From positions 4,696,501 to 4,760,500 of the forward strand of contig CP128433.1 in the NCBI GenBank assembly GCA_032615215.1: 64,000 nt of DNA, read 5' to 3'. A program made the translations under genes and the position numbers. The DNA is from Microbulbifer sp. MKSA007. Lineage in GTDB: Bacteria > Pseudomonadota > Gammaproteobacteria > Pseudomonadales > Cellvibrionaceae. Positions 1-9,510 of the stretch are shown piece after piece. The notes below the pieces were generated by a model. The model had not been told where the DNA came from. It saw only the letters and a program-made list of their open reading frames with translations, and did no database searches. Position 1 is the stretch's first letter. Each line of letters opens with the position of its first letter.

Positions 1-1
1 G

Positions 2-961
2 CGCTTTGAGCACGAAGGCTTTACCCTGGTCTGTAAACCGGGACAACCGATCGTTGCTTACGGCGGCGATGATGATGAACATCAATTTGTCTATCGCTAT
101 GTATCCCAAGATAACTATCAGCCCGAAGATCCCGATACAAACCGAAAGCTACTCGTTAATGGCACGCTCTATGCCGCGCGATTTGCCGACGATGGCAGTG
201 GCGAATGGCTGCCGCTGATATATGGCCAGGGCCCACTGACCGCAGAGAATGGTTTTCGCAATCAAGCAGATGTAATGATTGATGCGCGCCGCGCAGCCGC
301 GCTATTGGGAGCCACGCCAATGGATCGGCCAGAGGACGTGGAGACTAACCCCCACAATGATTGCACCTATGTAATGCTGACCAAAAACAAGAAGCGCAGT
401 GATACCGATGCCGCCAACCCCCGCGCACGCAATACTGCCGGCCATGTATTGGAAATAGCGCCCCCCGGGAAGAAGGGAAACCGCGACCACACAAGCGCAC
501 AATTTCAGTGGCAGCAATTTCTACTTGGCGGAAATCCCAATGCTGAAAACCCGGCTGAAAGGGGCGCCTATGGACAGCAGTCCCCTTACGATATCTCTGA
601 GCACGGCTGGTTTGCCAATCCCGATAACGTCGCTTTCGATCCCAGGGGCAATATGTGGATTGCTACCGATGGCTGTGAGCGCTTTGGGTTCCACGATGGA
701 CTTTGGGCAATGGCTACTGAGGGGCCTTTGCGAGCGGCACCCAAGCATTTTTTTGGCTGCCCGCAAGGGGCTGAAGTGTGCGGGCCGGAATTTACTCCCG
801 ACGGAAAAACCCTGTTTATTGCCGTGCAACATCCGGCCGATTCACGCAACTCCACTTATGACCAACCCCTGCACCGCTGGCCAGATAATAATCCCCTGTT
901 ACCGCCTCGGCCATCGGTACTGGCCATTTACCGTGAGGACGACCAAATAGTCGGTAGCTAG
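2..961 (+). CDS. PhoX-family (DUF839) alkaline phosphatase, 3' part
   Basis: The reading frame is open from the first bases of the window to the stop at 961, so only the C-terminal ~319 residues are present and the start lies to the left. The stretch RFEHEGFTLV...GGDDDEHQFVYRYV near the left edge, then NGTLYAARF, GEWLPL and DARRAA, and later FANPDNVAFDPRGNMWIATDG and GAEVCGPEFTPDGKTLFIAVQHP, are typical of the secreted, metal-dependent PhoX/DUF839 beta-propeller phosphatases. Family knowledge: these are periplasmic enzymes that release phosphate from organic esters, usually under phosphate starvation. A phosphate-binding protein follows on the same strand 112 bp downstream, which fits a phosphate-scavenging role. 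An internal ATG at 275 is not a real start, because the homology continues upstream of it. Confidence 0.88.
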   Translation, partial: RFEHEGFTLVCKPGQPIVAYGGDDDEHQFVYRYVSQDNYQPEDPDTNRKLLVNGTLYAARFADDGSGEWLPLIYGQGPLTAENGFRNQADVMIDARRAAALLGATPMDRPEDVETNPHNDCTYVMLTKNKKRSDTDAANPRARNTAGHVLEIAPPGKKGNRDHTSAQFQWQQFLLGGNPNAENPAERGAYGQQSPYDISEHGWFANPDNVAFDPRGNMWIATDGCERFGFHDGLWAMATEGPLRAAPKHFFGCPQGAEVCGPEFTPDGKTLFIAVQHPADSRNSTYDQPLHRWPDNNPLLPPRPSVLAIYREDDQIVGS

Positions 962-1017
962 GCAATTGATATGACAAACCAGGGACCCTGCTAAAATTTT
1001 AATCTAAAGCAGTTTTC

Positions 1018-1055
1018 GGCCTCTCACCCCGCCTATAGGCAGGTTGTCGGAGGCC
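1018..1055 (+). promoter_or_regulatory. Hairpin between phoX-like gene and pstS-like gene
   Basis: GGCCTC at 1018-1023 pairs with GAGGCC at 1050-1055, and the palindrome GCCTATAGGC sits inside the loop. It lies 18 bp upstream of the PstS-like start and is not followed by a T-run, so it is not a clear Rho-independent terminator. It could be a processing site or part of the leader. No PHO-box match was convincing. Confidence 0.35.
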
Positions 1056-1072
1056 TATAAGCCGAGGTCCCT

Positions 1073-2155
1073 ATGATATCGAGGTGTGCAACCCTTTTAC
1101 GCCGCCTTACCGCTGTGCTGGCAACCGCCAGTTTTATCCTTGCCGCCACACCGGGAACTGCCCAGGTACCAGAAAATCCTGTAAATCTCCGGGGCAGTGG
1201 CGCCAGTTTCCCCTATCCAATCTATGTGGAGTGGTTTCGGCAGTTCACCCACCGGGAAAACAATATATTTATTTTCTACGAGATGAGCAGTAGCGGTGAC
1301 GGCATCAGGGACTTTCTCGGTCATACAGTTGATTTTGCCGCCTCAGATGCCGCTATTGAGATCGATGAGTTACGCAAGCTGAAAGGCGGTGGCGTGGTAC
1401 TACCGGTTACTGCTGGGGAAGTCGTACTGGTATTTAACCTCCCTGGAATCGACAAGCTCAAACTGTCCAGGGAAGCTTATGTGGGGATTTTCCTGGGAGA
1501 GATCACCCACTGGGATGACCCCAAGATCGCAGCTGCAAATCCCGATATCAAGTTGCCCAGAGATGAGATTACCGTTGTCACCCGCTCTGAAAGCTCGGGT
1601 ACCTCATATATCTTTTCTGGACATATGAGTAGCGTGAGCCAAGATTTTCGCGAAAAAATTGGTTTGGACAGAACACCCAGTTGGCCAAAGTTGCCCAGAT
1701 TTAAAAGAGCACCGGGCAATCAAGGCGTAGCCGCTAAGGTTCGCAAGAAAGTTGGGGCCATTGGCTATGTCGAGCACGGGTTTGCCCAACTGGTAAACCT
1801 GCCTGTGGCTTTACTGGAAAACCGAGCGGGCAATTATATTGCTGCCGGGCCCAAGAGCGGAGCAGAGGCACTATTAGAGGTTGAATTTCCAAAAGCATCA
1901 CTGCCAATTAGTGGTGCTCCCAACCTTATCGCCTGGATCTGGGACCCCAAGGGAGAAACCGCCTATCCCATTACCAGCTTTTCCTGGCTGTTGCTCTACG
2001 CAGACCAGGATGATCAAAAAGCACAAGCATTGCGGCAAATGCTGGTCTTTATGTTGAGCAACGCATCCCAAAGCCAGGCCGGAAGCTTGGGCCTGGTGCC
2101 CCTTCCGGAGAATATACGTCAAAAAGTACTCAATGCCGTTACCTACGTACGCTAA
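1073..2155 (+). CDS. PstS-like phosphate ABC transporter substrate-binding protein
   Basis: A 360-residue protein with an N-terminal signal peptide (positively charged start, hydrophobic stretch, cleavage near ATPGTA-Q). The mature part has the PstS landmarks in order: GSGASFPYPIYVEWF, SSSGDGIRDF, DFAASDAAI, TRSESSGTSYIF and GNQGVAAKV...GAIGYVE. These residues form the phosphate pocket in the family. It would bind inorganic phosphate in the periplasm and hand it to a PstCAB permease, which is not in this window. A GAGG motif at 1064-1067 lies 5 bases before the ATG. The gene follows a phosphatase gene on the same strand, and its end almost touches the convergent GGDEF gene. Confidence 0.88.
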   Translation: MISRCATLLRRLTAVLATASFILAATPGTAQVPENPVNLRGSGASFPYPIYVEWFRQFTHRENNIFIFYEMSSSGDGIRDFLGHTVDFAASDAAIEIDELRKLKGGGVVLPVTAGEVVLVFNLPGIDKLKLSREAYVGIFLGEITHWDDPKIAAANPDIKLPRDEITVVTRSESSGTSYIFSGHMSSVSQDFREKIGLDRTPSWPKLPRFKRAPGNQGVAAKVRKKVGAIGYVEHGFAQLVNLPVALLENRAGNYIAAGPKSGAEALLEVEFPKASLPISGAPNLIAWIWDPKGETAYPITSFSWLLLYADQDDQKAQALRQMLVFMLSNASQSQAGSLGLVPLPENIRQKVLNAVTYVR

Positions 2156-2156
2156 T

Positions 2157-4018
2157 TTACGTAGCTTCAGCGCACTCCACAATACGATTACGTCCAGCGC
2201 GTTTGGCCTGATACAACGCAGAGTCTGCCCGTCGCATTAGCTCCAGGATATCTTCTCGCCCCTGAAGACGGGCGATACCAATACTTGCGGTAAACTGGGC
2301 TTGCCCAACTGCACTTTTAATCACGATTTTAGCGATATCCCGGTGTATACGATTGGCAACCTTCATAGCTCCTTCGACATTGGAGCTGAGTACTAGCGCG
2401 AATTCCTCCCCACCAATACGCCCGAAGATATCCACATCCCGCACGTGTTGAAAAATTACTCGGGCAGTCGCACAGAGTGCCTGATCGCCGATTAAGTGGC
2501 CATGAATATCATTAACAGATTTAAAATTGTCGATATCCAGCATTAATACACACAATGGCATTTGGTTATTAATTGCCACAGCCACCAGGTTACTGGCCTC
2601 TTCGAAAAAGCAGCGGCGATTAAAAATACCTGTTAGCGGGTCTGTGCGCGCCTCCTCTTCAGCCTTGGCTTTAGCGTACTCCAATTCCTGTGTGCGAAGT
2701 TTTACCTGTTGCTCCAGCTCGGTTCTCGAGGCTTCCAGGTGTAGTAGATACCTTTTTTCTGCAGTCTCTTTTTGTTGCCTTAAACGTTTTACCAGTAATC
2801 CGATAGCTATCATTATTGCCAACATCTCAACAAAAGAGGCAACCGGGGGCCAATAGTAATTAATTGGATTGTGCACCACATAACCGAGATCCCTCATCGC
2901 CTGCACCAAAAGCCCCAACACCAAAACGCTCCAGGCTAAAGCAAAAACGGCCGCAGAAGTATCCCCCTGTCGCCAACGCACCAATGCGACAACAACAACA
3001 CCAGGATAGAAAAACAGAGCGAGCATCATAGAGATGTGCCCCAGAGCCTCCCACTGCAGTACAACGCAAATAACCAGGAATAAACCGTTGAGTAAAATTA
3101 ATTTTAAAAAGTAATCCAGTCTTGGCGTGTACTTTGCCGTTTCAAGAAAGTATCGGGCAAAAAGAATTCCGGTCAGGATCGCCACAGCACTACTAATCGA
3201 TTGATAGCGCCAATCAAATTGCTCTTGGAGCAAATATTGATGGGTATATCCCAGTAAAGACCCCCACACCCAAATTTTCGTTACAGAATATAAAGAGTAT
3301 AAATACAGGATATTCTTACGCGCAGCAATAGCACCAATCAGCGCAAGAATGGCCATCAAAAAATAACCACCAAAAAGAAATGACGTTAAAATGGCCTCAG
3401 CCTTACTCCTCTCTTCAAGTTGTTCAGGTCTCCAAATACGCATACTGGGAAAGGCAACACCCAAAACTCCAACATCAAATTTAACCATCATTTCCTTTGA
3501 TGCGAAGGGGGGATTTTAAGTGGGAACGCAAAACGATGATGCTTGATTTTTCGACTGGAAAAAGGCTGGTTCGCAGACAGACTTGCCAGTTCAGTGTAAG
3601 GCTGACTGCCGCCCTGAATCCTAGAAAAGGCCGTCAGCCCATCGAGCTGGTTATCCACATATTCAATTGAGACATAAACTGTTTCACTACTGGAGTTTTT
3701 TAATATGAAGTGAGACCAGAAGGCTCCGGATTTAAGTCCGGTAGATCCGGCAGTCCCCAGGGGAAGAAAAAGTTTATTTTTGTAAGCTTTTTCAGCTTCA
3801 ATAATGTTTCCAAACCCCGATGGTTCATGCCAAATTGCATTTAGGCCACTCGGTTTACTTCCTCCCTCCAACGAGGTGACATCCACGACCGTATGGGGGT
3901 AGCTGGGCATAGAAAGAAGTATGACAAACATCAGCACTGCACAACAAACCAAACGGTAGTGCCATTTAGGGCCACCCTTTTGAGTCCACAGTTCAAATTC
4001 ACCAATTGTTTTTTTCAT
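2157..4018 (-). pseudogene. 7TMR-DISM diguanylate cyclase (GGDEF), frameshifted at 3507-3512
   Basis: Read from 4018 leftwards, a signal-like hydrophobic segment is followed by a 7TMR-DISM extracellular domain, about seven membrane segments, a coiled coil (~RQQKETAEKRYLLHLEASR) and a GGDEF domain. The frame breaks at a run of six G (C on the coding strand). Restoring a seventh base joins FPLKIPP to FASKEMMVKF...PSMRIW, the usual end of a DISMED2 domain, and gives one ~620-residue protein. The cyclase part has DPLTGIFNRR, an inhibitory-site-like region and an intact GGEEF signature, so the domain should make cyclic di-GMP. Without the extra base the sensor half (3488-4018) and the membrane/GGDEF half (2157-3491) are separate open frames. 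The first ATG with a reasonable context is at 4018; a TTG at 4042 is also in frame. Confidence 0.82.
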
Positions 4019-4929
4019 TCTTACTATGTAGATGCGCAACAATTTCCGTCTTCATAAAGACCAAATCAGTCATAATGGATACTGACTTCCAAAGTAAATT
4101 GATGATGCTTTTTGTATTTCAGAGAAATAGCTTCCATACAAGAAAGTCATCAATTCATACTTACATAAAATAGCTATGTATGAATTCTACAAGTCCGCAC
4201 CTGTACAAAAAACACACTAGCAAGGACTTTAAATTATCAGGTACAACTTTTTTCTGCTCCCCCTATTTGGCAGTTTCACTTTTCATTTATCAAGCGCTTA
4301 AGTAATGTGTTTTATGCCTTTTAGCTTGAAATAAGGGTACACAGGCTGTTACGCCGTCTTACACCTTGGGGCTAAGCCTTAAAGTCAGGTATTAATTAGG
4401 ATACAAAATCTTAAATACGCCAAAGAGAAAATTCCTGTTAACGATTACATTTGACTACCCACATCAAATTTAAATATTGTCTCTAGAACGCTAAATTTAG
4501 AAATTGTTGCTGATCCGGGGATCTCATCATTGTTTACCAATCAGTACATATAGAAAATATGCCACTCTTAGATATTAAGGAGCCTCTAAAGAACAGCTCA
4601 ATAGAATTGGGCTTATCTCACAACCCAAGCATTGACCCCCCCTTAGACCAAACAATGAACCAATAGTCATTCCTGAAGCAGGTTTCTTATACAAGTAGCC
4701 CGGTGAGGTTCAGTGCAACTGGAGAGCTATCAAATAGCTAGCCTTACCAAACTAGACGCCACGATGTCGTCTACAATATCTAGGACCATCACTTGATCTT
4801 CTTCCTGAGTAGAGCAGTTACTCCCCCTCTGGTATTTAGCGACAGGTTGCTTATCAGTCAGCATGCTTCCAGGACAGTTGTTGCTCTACCACTTATGTCA
4901 AAGCCTCTTAAACCGTATTGGAGATACTT
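4019..4929. other. Long intergenic region, no gene seen
   Basis: About 900 bp, AT-rich, between the divergently read DISM gene and the small monooxygenase gene. No open frame has protein features, and no repeat or RNA gene could be recognised. It presumably holds the promoters of both flanking genes. Confidence 0.5.
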
Positions 4930-5295
4930 ATGTTTAATAATGTTGGCTGGCTTGTGGAGGCGAAAATAAAGAACGGACAGGAGCAGGCCTTTAGGTCAAT
5001 TGTTGATGAAATGGTAGAGGTAGTCTCGCAGAAAGAAGCGGGGACATTGAATTACCAGTACTATATTTCTGATAGTGGAGAAATTATTGTATACGAGCAT
5101 TTCAAAGATGTAAGTGCCGCACATAAACATGTGGATACCTGGGAGAATTATTCAGAGCGCTGGCTCAAGACGGCAGAACCCACTCGCGTCATCTATTTAG
5201 GCGATCTTCCCAAAGATCTTCAGGCACGCCATGCAGGCCTACCCCCAGCAGTATCACACCTATGCAGGATTCGAACGCAGCCATTAATAAACTGA
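4930..5295 (+). CDS. Antibiotic biosynthesis monooxygenase (ABM)-like protein
   Basis: A 121-residue protein. The first ~95 residues fit the ABM/quinol monooxygenase ferredoxin-like fold: VEAKIKNGQEQAFRSIVDEM, then AGTLNYQYYISDSGEIIVYEHF and SAAHKHVDTW. This single-domain family forms dimers and oxidises quinols or aromatic compounds without a cofactor; the substrate here is unknown. The ATG at 4930 is preferred because GGAG lies 6 bases upstream; a TTG at 4918 is in frame but has no such site. The last ~22 residues do not resemble the family and may be a strain-specific tail. It stands alone between long non-coding stretches. Confidence 0.72.
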   Translation: MFNNVGWLVEAKIKNGQEQAFRSIVDEMVEVVSQKEAGTLNYQYYISDSGEIIVYEHFKDVSAAHKHVDTWENYSERWLKTAEPTRVIYLGDLPKDLQARHAGLPPAVSHLCRIRTQPLIN

Positions 5296-5415
5296 ATATA
5301 AAAAATTATACTAATTCTTATGATGATAGTATTGTAATTAGGAGAGCGAATTTTAATTCTTTGCTTTCCAAACGGTTAGTTCTGGCAATAAATTATAAAC
5401 ACTATCCCTATAAAT

Positions 5416-6150
5416 CTAAACCATGTCATAAAGCGCTTTTATCACTAATACCAAGCCACACAAAAACATTACCAATAGAGTGTATTTCCTAAATTTTTTA
5501 AAGCTGACCTGATTCAATCTCCTTTTAGCGAGGGTTACACCAATAATCCCCCCAAGCCCAGCCGCCACACCATAGAATGCCAACTCTAGGGATACCGCCG
5601 AGAATGTAATATAAGTTCCCAGCTTTACAAGCTGCATTAACAGCCCATTAAAGGCCTTAGTGGCTATCAGGGATTCTTTCTCGAGACCATAATTCAGCAA
5701 GAAAGGGTTCTTAAGTGGACCCATTGCCCCAATAAGACCGGAAGCAAAAGCAGTCACCAATCCCAGAGGTAAAAAATAGGGAAGTGACATGGGAAAAGAT
5801 CTTTCCCTATGGCCAAAGCGATACTGAAGTATCGTGGACATTAAAAAAAGCCCAACCACTATTTGTATCCACTCTGGGGACATCTGTGTATAGGAATATG
5901 CACCTAGCAATGCCCCGACTAAGCTTCCTGGAGTAAGCCAGCGTACTACCCGCCAATCAATATAGGACCAGAAAACCAGTGCCCGGTAGGGCGAAGCCAG
6001 GCACTTGGCAATGGTTACCGTTGGTGCAACCAGGTGTGGGCCAACGATAAAGCTAATCACTGGAACAAGGAGCAGTGCCCCGCCCCCGGCCGCAAGCGTG
6101 CTGATATACCAAATCAAGACGCCAAAAAACAGCAGCAATAGCTCTATCAT
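5416..6150 (-). CDS. TSUP-family (TauE/SafE) membrane transporter
   Basis: A 244-residue integral membrane protein with about seven to eight hydrophobic helices. It shows the duplicated TSUP pattern: a loop ending AAGGGALLLVPVISF near the N terminus and a second GLIGAMGPLKNPFLL half in the middle, followed by a helix and the AKRRL loop. The family exports sulfite, sulfoacetate or other organosulfur anions; the substrate cannot be read from the sequence. The length is typical for a short TSUP member. Neighbours on both sides are unrelated and the gene seems to be monocistronic. Confidence 0.82.
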   Translation of the reverse strand: MIELLLLFFGVLIWYISTLAAGGGALLLVPVISFIVGPHLVAPTVTIAKCLASPYRALVFWSYIDWRVVRWLTPGSLVGALLGAYSYTQMSPEWIQIVVGLFLMSTILQYRFGHRERSFPMSLPYFLPLGLVTAFASGLIGAMGPLKNPFLLNYGLEKESLIATKAFNGLLMQLVKLGTYITFSAVSLELAFYGVAAGLGGIIGVTLAKRRLNQVSFKKFRKYTLLVMFLCGLVLVIKALYDMV

Positions 6151-6300
6151 TTTACCGCTTCAGAAGTCACCAAAATCACAGTGAATAAAGTAGAAATTCA
6201 GGCTTGGACGCAATTCCAACACCTAACCGGCAATCCAATACTCTCTTCACTAGAAGAAACGCAGCCTTAGCTCAACCAGTACAAAACCAAATGCCAGGAG

Positions 6301-6909
6301 CTAAATTGAAAAGAACTGCTGAATCCCGACAAGTACATTGGTTGTTGCCACTGAGGCCAGGATCAGCCCCATAACTCGACTCACGATACTGGCCCCGGCA
6401 TCACCAATAAATCGATATATCCAGTTGGCAGTTAGCAGCAGCAATATCACTATCGCCAACACAGCTACCATGGCAGATGCTGTACTCAGCTGATGAACCA
6501 CATCAAATCGATGGTTATCTGTGAGTACCACAGCCGCGAGCATGGCTCCGGGTGAGGCAATGGAGGGCACCGCAAGAGGGAAAATCGCTGTCTCATGCCC
6601 CTCACGGATGATTTCTATCTCCTGCTCTGGCTTGCTCTCACCAAATATCATGGTTAAGGCAAACAGGAACAGGACGACGCCTCCAGCTACCTGAAATGCA
6701 GAAAGGGGCACGCCAATCGCCTCAAGGAAGAATTGCCCTGCGACCAAAAAGAACAACAAGATCCCGGTTGCGACGAGTACTGCCAGCCAGGCTATCCTGC
6801 GCTTTTGCCACTCTGCATGTCGTGAAGTGACTGCGATAAACACTGGCAGAGTACCCACCGGGTCAATCACAGCAAAGAAAAAGACAAAGCTACTGATCCA
6901 ATCGTTCAA
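6301..6909 (-). CDS. MarC family inner-membrane protein (UPF0056)
   Basis: A 202-residue protein with six predicted membrane helices. The opening FVFFFAVIDPVGTLPVF is the conserved MarC start, and the middle loop AVPSIASPGAMLAAVVL corresponds to the PLA.PGA motif of the family. The family was once linked to multiple antibiotic resistance, but that role was not upheld and its function is unknown. It sits on the minus strand, divergent from aceK, with 156 bp between them. Confidence 0.85.
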   Translation of the reverse strand: MNDWISSFVFFFAVIDPVGTLPVFIAVTSRHAEWQKRRIAWLAVLVATGILLFFLVAGQFFLEAIGVPLSAFQVAGGVVLFLFALTMIFGESKPEQEIEIIREGHETAIFPLAVPSIASPGAMLAAVVLTDNHRFDVVHQLSTASAMVAVLAIVILLLLTANWIYRFIGDAGASIVSRVMGLILASVATTNVLVGIQQFFSI

Positions 6910-7065
6910 TTGGGACTCCGACGTGCCGTGCTACTATCCGCTTAATTAGAGCCCCAGGCAGTATGGGCAGGACCGGAGCGAGGTGTGCTTAGGGGGTCCA
7001 ACGCCGTTATCTACGGTAACTGCTGGCGCAAGCGTAACTTGTAACTTAGAAAAAAAGTCTAGTGC

Positions 7066-8820
7066 ATGACGAATCACTCACCGACCGCCCGACGCATCGC
7101 TAAAACCATCCTCAATGGTTTTGACGCCTATTTCGCAGACTATCAGAACATCACTTTGGGCGCCAAGGCCCGTTTTGAAACCGCCTCCTGGCAAGCGGCA
7201 CATGAGGCCAATAAAGCCCGGATCGATCTTTACAAAACCAAGGTCACCCAAGTGGTGGACCTGGTCCATTCGGTAACCAGCAAGGACACCAGCCAGCTGG
7301 AGCTGTGGCGTGATGCCCGCGCCACTTATGCACAGCTGATTGCCAATCACAGCAATTATGAGATCGCCGAGACCTTTTTTAACTCGGTGTTTTGCAGCCA
7401 GTTTCACCACACCAACATTCACGACAGCAATATCTTCGTCAAGCCGTCCCGAGCACCGGAAGACAAACCGCTACGGGATTACAGCATCTATATCAGTTAC
7501 AGCGGCCGCCACGGCCTCGAGTGTATGGTCGAAGATATTCTCAAGGATTTCAGCTTCTCCACGCCCTGGGAGAATATGGAGCGCGACATTGCCCATATCT
7601 GCGAATCCCTGCGCAGCGCCCCCCTGGCCAATGTGGACAACGAGAAACACTTGCGGGTGGACATGCTGGAGTCGGTTTTCTACCGTAACAAAGCGGCCTA
7701 TCTGGTGGGGCGCATAATCCTGAACGGCGAAGTTATCCCCATGATCCTGCCCTGCCTAAACAACGGGCGCGGCGGTATTTTTGTGGACACCCTTATCTAC
7801 AATAACGACTCCGCCAGTATTATTTTCAGTTTTACCCGTTCCTACTTTATGGTGGATGCGCCAATCCCCTCCCGCTTTGTGCGCTTCCTGTCCACCATTA
7901 TGCCGCTCAAGGAGAAGTCTGAGCTTTACAACTCTATCGGCTTCCACAAACACGGTAAGACCGAGTTCTACCGCCATATCCTCGCCCATATGAAGGTCAG
8001 TAACGACAAGTTTGTTATTGCACCGGGCATTAAAGGGATGGTGATGAGTGTATTCACATTGCCCTCCTACCCGGTGGTATTTAAAGTCATTAAAGATGAG
8101 TTCGACCAGCCGAAAACTGTCACCGAGAAGATCGTAAAAGAAAAGTACAAGTTCGTATCCCGCTCTGACCGGGTCGGCCGTATGGCTGACACCCAGGAGT
8201 ACTCTTACTTTATTTTCTACCGCAATCGCTTCAGTGAAGAGCTGATCAAAGAACTGCAGGAAGTGGCACCATCAAAACTGATCATTGATGAGAAGCGGGT
8301 CATCATCAAACATCTATATGTAGAGCGGCGTATGGAACCGCTTAACCTCTACCTGCAACACGCCAATGAAGAGCAAACTAGAGAAGCCATGGAAGAATAT
8401 GGCAATGCCATCAAACAGCTGGCAGCCGCAAATATCTTCCCAGGCGACATGTTGCTGAAAAACTTTGGGGTTACCCGTCACGGGCGGGTAGTCTTCTACG
8501 ATTACGATGAACTCTGCCCATTGACGGAATGTAACTTCCGCAAGATTCCCGAAGCTCATACCTCTGAGCAGGAGCTGGCCGACAAGCCCTGGTATACCGT
8601 CGCAGAAGCCGACGTCTTCCCGGAAGAATTCCGCCTGTTCTTCTCTGGCAATCCCACCGCGCGCGCTGCATTCGAAAAGCAGCACGGCGATTTATACAAC
8701 TATCGCTTCTGGAAACTCTTACAAGATCGTATTCGCGCCGGACATGTGGAGAGTGCTTTCCCCTATCGACGCAAGTGGCGTTTCCCGCGCCGTTCCCATA
8801 ACCGTGCACAACAAAAGTAG
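7066..8820 (+). CDS. aceK: Isocitrate dehydrogenase kinase/phosphatase
   Basis: A 584-residue protein that matches AceK over its whole length (family ~570-600). Recognisable stretches are the N-terminal helical regulatory domain (ARRIAKTILNGFDAYFADY), FVDTLIYNNDSASIIFSFTRSYFMVDAP, the kinase ATP region IAPGIKGMVMSVFTLPSYPVVFKVIKDEF, and the catalytic region IFPGDMLLKNFGVTRHGRVVFYDYDEL. AceK phosphorylates and dephosphorylates isocitrate dehydrogenase and so directs isocitrate into the glyoxylate shunt during growth on acetate or fatty acids. It is not next to aceBA here, unlike in enteric bacteria. The ATG at 7066 fits the family start. Confidence 0.96.
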   Translation: MTNHSPTARRIAKTILNGFDAYFADYQNITLGAKARFETASWQAAHEANKARIDLYKTKVTQVVDLVHSVTSKDTSQLELWRDARATYAQLIANHSNYEIAETFFNSVFCSQFHHTNIHDSNIFVKPSRAPEDKPLRDYSIYISYSGRHGLECMVEDILKDFSFSTPWENMERDIAHICESLRSAPLANVDNEKHLRVDMLESVFYRNKAAYLVGRIILNGEVIPMILPCLNNGRGGIFVDTLIYNNDSASIIFSFTRSYFMVDAPIPSRFVRFLSTIMPLKEKSELYNSIGFHKHGKTEFYRHILAHMKVSNDKFVIAPGIKGMVMSVFTLPSYPVVFKVIKDEFDQPKTVTEKIVKEKYKFVSRSDRVGRMADTQEYSYFIFYRNRFSEELIKELQEVAPSKLIIDEKRVIIKHLYVERRMEPLNLYLQHANEEQTREAMEEYGNAIKQLAAANIFPGDMLLKNFGVTRHGRVVFYDYDELCPLTECNFRKIPEAHTSEQELADKPWYTVAEADVFPEEFRLFFSGNPTARAAFEKQHGDLYNYRFWKLLQDRIRAGHVESAFPYRRKWRFPRRSHNRAQQK

Positions 8821-8876
8821 ACGACCAATCTATGACTATATTGGTAGGAGGACTTTTCCAAGGGAGCGGATAATCC

Positions 8877-9386
8877 GTGCATATTTTTCGCTGGGCTCTA
8901 GTTGCCGCAACTGTTTCCCTGCTGACGACCAGCGGTTGCGGCTATTTCCCCAGCGAGATGTCCATCCCCGGTAAGCTTCCGCCGGCAAAGCGCCCACCAC
9001 CTTACGCACGAATCACAGGAAAACCCCACGTAGTTAGCTGCGCAACCCCCGCTCGGGGGTTTCCAACCCTGTCCTTTGATGAAGTGTTTACTTTTACCGA
9101 AAATCCGCGACAACCATTCGTAGAGTCATACGGCCTCCCCCAACAGTTCGACGTGATTGCCTATGTCTGGGGCGCGGAAAGGTGTACGCCAGCAGCCTTC
9201 TGTAACTACGGAGATTATTACCAGCTGCTGGGACGAGGACCCAGAGGCGACTTTGCGACCTGGATCTCAACACCACAATATCCCCGTATTACGATTCAAT
9301 CCCCCTGCGGCCAGCGGCTGAAGGTGGGCCAGGGCTATCGTTTTTCATTTAGTGATGGACAACTGGTGGGATTTAGCCCCAACTAA
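8877..9386 (+). CDS. Putative lipoprotein, unknown function
   Basis: A 169-residue protein starting with GTG at 8877, with a GGGAG-type ribosome site about 10 bases upstream. A hydrophobic N terminus ends in LLTTSGC, a lipobox-like sequence with the candidate lipidated cysteine at residue 21. The mature part is rich in proline and tyrosine and contains four further cysteines, enough for two disulfides. It follows aceK by 56 bp on the same strand and may be co-transcribed, but nothing links it functionally. I do not recognise the family. Confidence 0.6.
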   Translation: MHIFRWALVAATVSLLTTSGCGYFPSEMSIPGKLPPAKRPPPYARITGKPHVVSCATPARGFPTLSFDEVFTFTENPRQPFVESYGLPQQFDVIAYVWGAERCTPAAFCNYGDYYQLLGRGPRGDFATWISTPQYPRITIQSPCGQRLKVGQGYRFSFSDGQLVGFSPN

Positions 9387-9510
9387 AGAAAAGAGTTGCC
9401 TCTAGCGTGATAGACAGTATTTGAGACATGCGGTGAAGACACCCAGTTAGGTCTGTAAAGCATCTATGCCCATACACCCTTGGGCACCGTACAATTCCCT
9501 TCTGCCTTTT

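Noticed and set aside
962..1072. PHO box upstream of the pstS-like gene
   Set aside because: No pair of CTGTCAT-like repeats with the right spacing was found.
3488..3520. Programmed frameshift or phase variation at the G run in the DISM-GGDEF gene
   Set aside because: The same kind of one-base loss occurs in ten other runs, including essential parC, so a shared sequencing cause is more likely.
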